A program made the translations under genes and the position numbers. 34,366 nt of DNA, from positions 1-34,366 of the IMG/VR virus record IMGVR_UViG_3300022925_000084. One strand, 5' to 3'. This DNA is from a virus. Shown here piece after piece: positions 28,892 through 34,366 of this stretch (its first letter is position 1; each line of letters opens with the position of its first letter). A model generated the notes under the pieces. It did no database searches, was not told the origin of the DNA, and worked only from the letters and a program-made list of their open reading frames with translations.

Positions 28892-29845
28892 CTATTGAGT
28901 ATTCCAAGAAATATTTACTTGCCCCCCTGTAGGAACAGTAACTGGGTAGCACCCAGCACTTACAGGAACACAATTTGAAGTTGATGGATTTCCTGCACTA
29001 CCGGGGTTACCCGGATTTCCTGCGTTCCCGGAGTTGCCCGAACCACCACCTCCACCACCCGGAGCTCCCGGAGCGCCGCTGTTACCTATTCTCGAACCGC
29101 CGCCGCCTCCGCCGCCTCCTCCTCCACACGTATTGGCGGCAAGGCCGGCATTTCCGTTGTCAGCGTTTGGAACACAACTTGCCTGTCCTCCCGACCCACC
29201 CGTACCACCGCCGGGGTTACCCGCACTACCGGCCGGTTGAGTGTTGCCGGCAGGTCGTCCTGAAACCGGCTCTCCGGGGTTACATAGCCCTGCACCGCCG
29301 CCACCGCCGCCACCGTAGGAATAACGTATCAAACAGCAAAAAATGCAAATGCTATCTCCACAACCTAAATCACCTATACCGCCACTAGCGGCACCTGTGC
29401 CCCCCGGTGGTTTTGGAGATCCCGTCCCACAAGCAGATCCATTCGTACCGGGATTACCGGGATTACCGGGAGTACCTGCGGTTCCTCCGGTTCCTCCGGT
29501 TCCTCCACAAAAACTTAAACAAAAAACCGAAGAAGCTGCCCCGCAATTACCCGGATTACCCGAAGTAGCGGGAGTACCCGCACTTCCTCCACTACCGCCC
29601 AATGCTGCCGTAATACCCGGAGTATTAGGATAAGGTGTCCCCCCTAACCCTCCTGAACCGCCTGCGCCAACAGACCCCGGATTACCTGCATTCCCCGGAT
29701 TACCCGCACCGCCTACACCTGTTACGGCCACGATCTCTAGTCCTTCAGGGACGGTAAATGTACCGGGGCTATTAAATGTTTCACACCCAGCTAAGACAGT
29801 AGGTTTACCGCCAAACAAACCTATTTTCCCAGTTCCTATAGGCAT
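28892..29845 (-). CDS. Glycine-rich collagen-like virion/fibre protein
   Basis: A 317-residue protein. A short N-terminal domain (PIGTGKIGLFGGKPTVLAG, then FTVPEGLEIVAVTGVGG) is followed by about 220 residues of glycine-rich sequence with collagen-like AGNPGNAGNPG, GTPGNPGNPGTNG and GAPGAPGGGG runs and poly-glycine tracts (7-10 Gly). I count 15 Pro-Gly dipeptides, mostly Asn-Pro-Gly. A Cys-rich hydrophobic island (GDSICIFCCLIRYSY) interrupts it, and the end is beta-rich. Such sequences form polyglycine-II or collagen-like rods in phage fibres and adhesins. It follows four oxygenase genes with 2-nt spacing and has AGGAG before the ATG; it is a candidate substrate for proline hydroxylation. Confidence 0.8.
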   Translation of the reverse strand: MPIGTGKIGLFGGKPTVLAGCETFNSPGTFTVPEGLEIVAVTGVGGAGNPGNAGNPGSVGAGGSGGLGGTPYPNTPGITAALGGSGGSAGTPATSGNPGNCGAASSVFCLSFCGGTGGTGGTAGTPGNPGNPGTNGSACGTGSPKPPGGTGAASGGIGDLGCGDSICIFCCLIRYSYGGGGGGGAGLCNPGEPVSGRPAGNTQPAGSAGNPGGGTGGSGGQASCVPNADNGNAGLAANTCGGGGGGGGGGSRIGNSGAPGAPGGGGGGSGNSGNAGNPGNPGSAGNPSTSNCVPVSAGCYPVTVPTGGQVNISWNTQ

Positions 29846-29847
29846 AA

Positions 29848-30441
29848 CTAGCTCCTACGCGCGGAAGTATCTAAACCAAGAACTTCGCGCTTATCAAATT
29901 TATATCCGGCATGCGGCCCATTTTTGTCTACATAATGCAGCATAAACTGCACGTAAAGTTGTCCTTCAGGTAATTTTCTACGCCAGTGCATCACTTCGCA
30001 ACCTTTGTAAATAACTGCATCACCCGGCGTTAATAGAAATTTGGCTGGATCGTTGTTTTCGTACTGCATCCAAATAGGCCAATTTCCTCCGATATGAGCT
30101 ACGTTTACTGTGGCACTGATCTGGCAAGATGGCCTATCTGTATGTGCCTTTAGTTTTTCGCCTTCTTGGTAAACTCGCGCATAAGAATATGTAGGTTGTA
30201 ATTCTAAGCCTGTTTGTTCTTCTACCAAGGGTAGGTATTCTTTTAAAATGACCTCTAGCAACGGGTCTGCATAATAGTAAAGTTTACTAAAATCCCCTTC
30301 TTTTAGTTCTTCTTCACTTTTTTGAACCCATTCCCCCCTTTTTATTTTGTTTTCAAGATATTGGGATATTGTTTGTATTGTTCTTTCATCTATAAGATTT
30401 TCAACTTTTACATATCCGTTACAATTAAAAATCTCACTCAT
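29848..30441 (-). CDS. 2-oxoglutarate/Fe(II) oxygenase 4
   Basis: A 197-residue protein with a double-stranded beta-helix oxygenase core: TYSYARVYQEGEKLKAHTDRPSC supplies the H100-x-D102 iron pair, GDAVIYKGCEVMHWRR the distal H152 with nearby arginines for 2-oxoglutarate, and QLYVQFMLHYVD the last strand. It would use Fe(II), O2 and 2-oxoglutarate to hydroxylate a target. N-terminal residues 1-80 are helical. The ATG lies inside the end of the previous oxygenase gene (8-nt overlap), and the stop is 2 nt before the glycine-rich gene. Confidence 0.85.
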   Translation of the reverse strand: MSEIFNCNGYVKVENLIDERTIQTISQYLENKIKRGEWVQKSEEELKEGDFSKLYYYADPLLEVILKEYLPLVEEQTGLELQPTYSYARVYQEGEKLKAHTDRPSCQISATVNVAHIGGNWPIWMQYENNDPAKFLLTPGDAVIYKGCEVMHWRRKLPEGQLYVQFMLHYVDKNGPHAGYKFDKREVLGLDTSARRS

Positions 30442-31051
30442 GATGGAACCATCCTGTAACAATATATTTAGAATTGTCTCCGTATACTGGATTACCACGA
30501 TGTGCGTGAGTAAATGCAGCGGGCCATAGCACCATTGTATTTTCTACTGGGTTAACCCTACGTTGTTGATACAAAAATTCTGTTTCTCCATTTGCTTCAG
30601 CGGGCAAAGTATTTAAATAAAGCATATAAACTAAACCACGATTGGCTTGGTCACCGTTGCCCTGCTCTGCATGCCAAACGTGGTAGCCGCCACCGGTAGA
30701 GGTCTTTTGCATTTTTATGTTGTTACAGTTTATTTTTATGTCTTTAAGCGTAGAATATTTGTTAATGTATTCCTCAAAACAAAGCTGTAGACCTCTATAA
30801 AATACATCTATTGTTTTCTTTATTTTTCTGTTTTCGTTGTTTTTATCAAAGAGTTCAAAATTTATGTTTTTACCATTACAAAAAATTTGATAATCGTCCT
30901 TTTTGTGCTTGGCCGCGCCTTCTCCGTTTTGGCGGTCAGTGCCTGCACCAAGGGTTCTGTTCCTTTCAAACTCTGCGATTAAATGCTCGCAAAACCCTTC
31001 CGGGTAAACATCAGAAAAAACGCCAATAAAATCTCTGTATTCTACCTTCAT
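30434..31051 (-). CDS. 2-oxoglutarate/Fe(II) oxygenase 3, prolyl-4-hydroxylase type
   Basis: A 205-residue protein. The catalytic half reads MQKTSTGGGYHVWHAEQGNGD (H127-x-E129 iron pair), GLVYMLYLNTLPAEANGETEFL, NTMVLWPAAFTHAHRGNP (distal histidine H184) and SKYIVTGWFHHE (Lys195 as 2-oxoglutarate ligand). The 'YH.WH.E', 'G.t.F.yq...v.P..g....wPa.fth.HrG' pattern is that of the prolyl-4-hydroxylase alpha-like group. I chose the ATG overlapping the upstream TGA (ATGA); the longer frame is antisense noise in the neighbour. This gene is the most A/T-rich of the four. Confidence 0.85.
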   Translation of the reverse strand: MKVEYRDFIGVFSDVYPEGFCEHLIAEFERNRTLGAGTDRQNGEGAAKHKKDDYQIFCNGKNINFELFDKNNENRKIKKTIDVFYRGLQLCFEEYINKYSTLKDIKINCNNIKMQKTSTGGGYHVWHAEQGNGDQANRGLVYMLYLNTLPAEANGETEFLYQQRRVNPVENTMVLWPAAFTHAHRGNPVYGDNSKYIVTGWFHHE

Positions 31052-31632
31052 TTGAATGCTGGGCCTGAAATCCACGCCACTAATGTTTGCCTTGTGCCTT
31101 TGATTACCGGAGTAACTTGGTGAAGAGTCCAAGCTGGAAATACCGTTATAAGACCTCGTTTTTTCTGCATAGTAGTAGGTTCTTTTCTTGTCAATATTTG
31201 CAGCTCTCCGCCCTCGTACTCGCTTGGGTCTGAAAGTTGCAAAACCATTGATAGCTTTCGTGATATACCAGAAGAACCAAAATCTTGATGCCAAACATAA
31301 GTACCTTGTTCACTCTCGTGGTAGTTTGTTAACTGTAACGCTTCACCAAATCCTGTAAGCTCAAACCCAAAATAATCAGAATTTAATCTTGTTGCCACAT
31401 ATGCCAAACGCTCAAAAACCCATTTGGTTTCCCCAGTTTTATTTAACCAGTTAAGTTCTGAACGTCGAACTTCTTTATTAACTACCCCGCTAGTGCCGTT
31501 GCTTATTTCAGCTTCTTGCGTGGCTTCTTTTGCTTTTTGTTGTAACCAATCTAACTGTTGATCTGTAAAGGCTCCTTCCCACCACGCAAACGGTTCTATT
31601 CCTTTAGTATGTGGCGTTAACAAATGCTCCAT
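31048..31632 (-). CDS. 2-oxoglutarate/Fe(II) oxygenase 2 (PiuC/YbiX-like PKHD type)
   Basis: A 194-residue protein. NYHESEQGTYVWHQDFGSS gives H115-x-D117, KLSMVLQLSDPSEYEGGELQI is a core strand pair, and RGLITVFPAWTLHQVTPVIKGTRQTLVAWISG gives distal H171 and Arg181, all correctly spaced. The pattern matches PKHD-type hydroxylases (YbiX/PiuC). In the N-terminal half IEPFAWWEGAFTDQQLDWL is typical of phage relatives. TAATG coupling to the preceding gene and ATGA to the following one. Confidence 0.88.
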   Translation of the reverse strand: MEHLLTPHTKGIEPFAWWEGAFTDQQLDWLQQKAKEATQEAEISNGTSGVVNKEVRRSELNWLNKTGETKWVFERLAYVATRLNSDYFGFELTGFGEALQLTNYHESEQGTYVWHQDFGSSGISRKLSMVLQLSDPSEYEGGELQILTRKEPTTMQKKRGLITVFPAWTLHQVTPVIKGTRQTLVAWISGPAFK

Positions 31633-32225
31633 TAAACAAACCTTTTATTACAAGACAGAATAAAGTGAACAAACTTTGTCGGTTGTTCTGACCTACTTGC
31701 CGTAATCATGTGAGGCAACCAAGAGTTAAAAAACATCATAGTACCCGGAATTACATTATTAAAATGTATGTATGGCGTAGCCATAGTTACTTGGTCACTA
31801 GGCGCTGAAGGCAAGTCGCTCATCTTTTTACCCGGTCTAGGGTCGTCAAATATAGGATACGAACCTCCTTCTGGGGTTTCTAAAAAGTAAAATCCTGATA
31901 TTTCACTGCTGCCATGCACATGCAGAATATTACTTCCTGTGCATTCAAACTCTTGGCCCCACATTCCAGACAGATAAAACTCATGCTCATCTGTAAAATA
32001 ACCCTGATCCTTTAAAATACTAACGCCCTTATCTCGAAAGTAAGACGCTAAATACCCAAGGTCAGGGTCATTCGCCATGTGTCCGGTTTGCTTAACTACA
32101 GCATTGTCCGGTAGCCATTCTTTGGTTTGTTCATAGTATTTCTGGGTGTGTTTAAGCGTTTCCTCTACCCATTCGGGTCGTTCTTCACGATATATCGGAG
32201 ACGCAAAGTATGGATACACATCCAT
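31632..32225 (-). CDS. 2-oxoglutarate/Fe(II) oxygenase 1 (TIGR02466/2OG-FeII_Oxy_5-like)
   Basis: A 197-residue protein. NILHVHGSSEISGFYFLETPEGGSYPIFDDPRPG and GTMMFFNSWLPHMITASRSEQPTKFVHFILS match the family with h.H......SG.yYl..p..gg...f.dpr...H.v.p.....R. His102 or His104 and His172 are probable iron ligands; the acidic ligand and 2-oxoglutarate-binding base (Arg178 or Lys184) are less certain. It is the first of the four tandem oxygenases, 1 nt after the preceding gene's stop. Confidence 0.78.
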   Translation of the reverse strand: MDVYPYFASPIYREERPEWVEETLKHTQKYYEQTKEWLPDNAVVKQTGHMANDPDLGYLASYFRDKGVSILKDQGYFTDEHEFYLSGMWGQEFECTGSNILHVHGSSEISGFYFLETPEGGSYPIFDDPRPGKKMSDLPSAPSDQVTMATPYIHFNNVIPGTMMFFNSWLPHMITASRSEQPTKFVHFILSCNKRFV

Positions 32226-32226
32226 A

Positions 32227-32463
32227 TTAGCTATTTACAAACGTATTTAGTTCCGTTGCCAAAGCAGTTACCGCACTTGCTGTGATGTCAGTAGCATCTG
32301 CCGCAGCTTGAGTACGTCGGTTTTCTACAAGAATTTCTTTTGCCATACGCAAAGTTTCTAGCTTTGCTCTTTTAGCTTCTTGAGCCGCTTGATTAGAGGC
32401 ACGGTTGTCCTCCATAGCATTTTGCTTATCGACTTCTGCCTGTTGTTCTGCTGATAAAGCCAT
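32227..32463 (-). CDS. Small helical protein upstream of the oxygenase cassette
   Basis: A 78-residue protein, ALSAEQQAEVDKQNAMEDNRASNQAAQEAKRAKLETLRMAKEIL then ATDITASAVTALATELNTFV. It is Ala/Gln/Glu-rich and almost wholly helical, probably a coiled coil. No family is recognised. AGGAGA lies before the ATG. It connects the fibre gene and oxygenases in one transcript and may be a fibre chaperone or structural element. Confidence 0.65.
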   Translation of the reverse strand: MALSAEQQAEVDKQNAMEDNRASNQAAQEAKRAKLETLRMAKEILVENRRTQAAADATDITASAVTALATELNTFVNS

Positions 32464-32489
32464 GTTCGTAATCTCCTGAACTTGGTTAA

Positions 32490-33647
32490 TTAAGAGAAGT
32501 TTTTAGCTGGTAGTGTTACATACCAATTTGTACCGCCATCAGGCGAAAAGAAAAACCACACATCGGTGGCATTTGCATCAGTTGTACGGCTAGGAACAGA
32601 ACCGCCCGGATACAGGAACGTACCTCCCGCAAAAGCTACGGTTCGGCTCGGGGTCGCATCGTTAGTAAGAATCAACGTAAACGATGTAGCTTGGTTTGAA
32701 TTACTGTTTGCACTAGCCAGTGTAAAAGTACAGTTACCTGTCAAAGTAGCAGTAAAAACCTGACCGTTAGTAGATGTTATGGTCTGAGAAGTGCCCGTGT
32801 TGCCTAGAGCAGATACCTTGTCAGAAAAAATACCTGTCATAAAACTTGCTGTTACATCGAATTGACCCGTACCTTTGGGTGTAACGTCAATACCGACGTT
32901 AGTGTCATCACCTGTAGCTGACAACGTTGGATTATTTCCAGTAGCCGCGTTAGCGACGGTCACTTCGTTTACAGCAGAACTCGTTGCTGTAACTTTTATT
33001 AACTCCGCACCGTTGGTGTCGTTAACACTTGTTCCGACTTTGGGGCTGGTAAGCGTTTTGTTGGTAAGTGTTTGTGTGTCCGAAGTTCCAACAATAGCGC
33101 CTGTTGGTAGCCCTTTACCGCCGTCTTGGATGATTTTACCAGTAGTGCCATCGAAAGTAGCAATGTTGTTGTCGGTAGAACTACCGGGGCCAGATACATC
33201 ACCATCAGTGATGCCTTCGATCAAAGCCAAAGCATCAACTACAGCCGCCGTTGCACCCGCACCGTCGAGGTAGACTACTTTGGTCTTACCCGTAGCAATG
33301 GTGACGTTAGCACCGGAGCCTTGCGAAATGTTTATGGACTGACTGCCTGTAGTGGCGTTCTCAATCCACATAACACGAGAAACGGTGTTTGGCCCAATCG
33401 TCAGTGTTCTAGTCGCCGTGAGGGTCGCACTAGATGTAACCTTGAAATACAACGCACGGGCCGGATCAGTCGCGCCATCTGCCACCGTAGTGGTCGCATC
33501 AGCGTCCGTAGCAAATCCGTCCTGAGTGTTGTAGCCCAGGGCTTCACCGATTAACTCAAGGTTGGTGTTTGTACTGGTGCCCCAGGTTCCGCTTTCATCA
33601 CCCGTGGCAATCTCTTTTAATCTTAGATTGTTTACATAAGTAGCCAT
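32490..33647 (-). CDS. Tail fibre protein
   Basis: A 385-residue protein. The N-terminus ATYVNNLRLKEIATGDESGTWGTSTNTNLELIGEALGY is a conserved attachment-like segment I associate with marine phage fibres. The body is Thr/Asn/Gly-rich beta structure with the recurrent element SDTQTLTNKTLTSP and TPKGTGQFDVTA. The C-terminus ends in GGTNWYVTLPAK. It is a virion receptor-binding or fibre component. The ATG has GGAG at 6 nt. Confidence 0.8.
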   Translation of the reverse strand: MATYVNNLRLKEIATGDESGTWGTSTNTNLELIGEALGYNTQDGFATDADATTTVADGATDPARALYFKVTSSATLTATRTLTIGPNTVSRVMWIENATTGSQSINISQGSGANVTIATGKTKVVYLDGAGATAAVVDALALIEGITDGDVSGPGSSTDNNIATFDGTTGKIIQDGGKGLPTGAIVGTSDTQTLTNKTLTSPKVGTSVNDTNGAELIKVTATSSAVNEVTVANAATGNNPTLSATGDDTNVGIDVTPKGTGQFDVTASFMTGIFSDKVSALGNTGTSQTITSTNGQVFTATLTGNCTFTLASANSNSNQATSFTLILTNDATPSRTVAFAGGTFLYPGGSVPSRTTDANATDVWFFFSPDGGTNWYVTLPAKNFS

Positions 33648-33662
33648 CTATATCTCCAGTGA

Positions 33663-33875
33663 CTATAACGAAGCATCGCCCGTAGCTGCGGGAACGCTGG
33701 TTGCATATATTTTAGTGCTTTGTTTCAAAGACAAAGCCTGACCGCAATCAGAGCAAGTATCAGCTTCTAGCTCAGACTCATCAAGATCGAAACCACAATT
33801 AGCACAAACTATCTCTATTTCGTGCTTAGGGTCGATCCCGCCATCTATGCTCTTAGCTTCATTTACTTTTATCAT
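33663..33875 (-). CDS. Small zinc-ribbon protein in the fibre operon
   Basis: A 70-residue protein. KVNEAKSIDGGIDPKHEIEIVCANCGFDLDESELEADTCSDCGQAL has two CxxC knuckles (VCANCG, TCSDCG) typical of a rubredoxin-like zinc ribbon, then KQSTKIYATSVPAATGDASL. The start is the ATG overlapping the TGA of the fibre-repeat gene (ATGA). The function is unknown; similar small proteins sit beside marine phage fibre genes. Confidence 0.7.
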   Translation of the reverse strand: MIKVNEAKSIDGGIDPKHEIEIVCANCGFDLDESELEADTCSDCGQALSLKQSTKIYATSVPAATGDASL

Positions 33876-34366
33876 GCGGCTATCTCCGTCCAAGTTGTTC
33901 CTGGTGCAGGGGACACTCCCGACCAGCTTGTTCCAGGAGCCGGTACTATTCGACCCCAAACTATAACATTTCCTACTTGTCCTGTGGCTTGTACCCCAGT
34001 TGGGTACACATTTGCGTCAGCCTCAACAGTTTCGCTTCCTAACGCCGTAGTTCCTTGGACGCCCGTTACGAGGACCCTAAGAACAAGCTCGACAGTGGCG
34101 CTACCTAGAGCTGTAGTGCCCGCTACCCCCGTAACGTTGACCGTAGCATCTGCATTTACTACCGGAGTGCCCAGAGCTGTGGTGCCCTGAACCCCTGTAG
34201 CAGGAACGATCACACTCCCTTGTACTCCAGCAGTGCCTAACGCTGTAGTACCTGCAACTCCAGTGGCTGCAACAATGGCATCTGCGGTTACTGTTGGACT
34301 TCCAACTTGTCCCGTGGCTGCGTTTCCAAGCACATCCACCGCACCGTCGGCGTTAGCTACAACATT
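33872..34366 (-). CDS. Repeat-rich fibre-like protein, C-terminal part (runs off right edge)
   Basis: The last 164 residues of a protein that continues beyond the right edge; the frame is open to the last base. It is built of 22-residue repeats with the core TGVxGTTALGxxxV (six in view), ending with VPAPGTSWSGVSPAPGTTWTEIAA. Regular short beta strands separated by Gly suggest a beta-solenoid or stacked sheet in a tail fibre or spike. The core also occurs at the end of the 100-residue protein at 24.8 kb, hinting at a shared domain or gene conversion. The stop overlaps the zinc-ribbon gene (ATGA). Confidence 0.75.
   Translation of the reverse strand, partial: NVVANADGAVDVLGNAATGQVGSPTVTADAIVAATGVAGTTALGTAGVQGSVIVPATGVQGTTALGTPVVNADATVNVTGVAGTTALGSATVELVLRVLVTGVQGTTALGSETVEADANVYPTGVQATGQVGNVIVWGRIVPAPGTSWSGVSPAPGTTWTEIAA
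33947..34339. repeat. 66-bp coding tandem repeats (22-residue protein repeat)
   Basis: Six diverged units, five of exactly 66 bp and a last one of 63 bp. Codons for TGV.GTTALG are the most conserved part. Nine residues before the first unit match a unit end, so the array continues past the right edge. Confidence 0.75.

Noticed and set aside
28975-29633. Long plus-strand reading frames rich in Pro, Arg and His across the glycine-rich gene
   Set aside because: They are the complements of GGN/CCN codons of the minus-strand Gly/Pro-rich gene; open frames there follow from base composition.
31052-31294. N-terminal extension (81 residues) of the third oxygenase
   Set aside because: It is out-of-frame reading of the previous oxygenase gene; the ATG overlapping the upstream TGA gives the normal domain start.
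33947-34339. Repeats at the right edge considered as a CRISPR array
   Set aside because: The 66-bp units are continuous diverged coding sequence in one open frame, with no unique spacers.

Overview
The window is a piece of a tailed double-stranded DNA bacteriophage genome. It holds a family A DNA polymerase, an archaeo-eukaryotic-type primase, two helicases, a single-strand-binding-like protein, a terminase small subunit, several large virion proteins and tail-fibre genes. Genes are packed with 1 to 8 bp overlaps and nearly all lie on the minus strand. Several proteins (the tail protein beginning PLTKLQFRPG, the fibre beginning MATYVNNLRLKE, and the DDIPAMLSDGEFVMTA motif) look to me like those of uncultured marine phages, probably podovirus-like with a proteobacterial host. 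That is recalled resemblance, not a search result. Both ends cut through genes (a DUF2958 protein on the left, a repeat-rich fibre protein on the right), so this is an internal fragment. I see no terminase large subunit, portal, major capsid protein, endolysin, integrase, tRNA or CRISPR array.

Layout, left to right. 1-3.4 kb: small accessory genes on the minus strand, in short units that each start at a sigma70-like promoter (TTGACN, 17 bp, TAtatT). Several promoters carry the same TACACATA element beside the -35 box. 3.4-4.6 kb: a VRR-NUC-type nuclease overlapping the terminase small subunit, then a non-coding block with GTAACC/GGTTAC repeats inside a near-perfect inverted repeat, a candidate packaging site or origin. 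4.6-8.4 kb: small genes, several with zinc-ribbon cysteines, a class 3 lipase-fold hydrolase behind a terminator, a plus-strand island of three genes with an HTH protein, and an RHH protein. 8.4-16.5 kb: replication module of DNA polymerase, zinc ribbon, UvrD-like helicase, TOTE-like primase, SSB-like protein and a coiled-coil protein (minus strand), plus a divergently transcribed SNF2-like helicase. 16.5-27 kb: virion and tail genes. 27-29 kb: small late genes. 28.9-32.2 kb: four consecutive 2-oxoglutarate/Fe(II) oxygenase genes feeding directly into a glycine-rich, collagen-like protein. 32.2-34.4 kb: tail-fibre genes.

The most interesting feature is the oxygenase/collagen-like cassette. 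Four different 2OG-Fe(II) dioxygenases, one of prolyl-4-hydroxylase type, are translationally coupled upstream of a protein with 15 Pro-Gly dipeptides. This suggests that the phage hydroxylates its own glycine-rich surface or fibre protein. Other notable points are the shared early-promoter operator, two probable leaderless transcripts, an in-frame palindromic element repeated in two neighbouring genes, Leu at the Pol I-762 position, and many small genes below normal calling thresholds, including a 20-residue membrane peptide.
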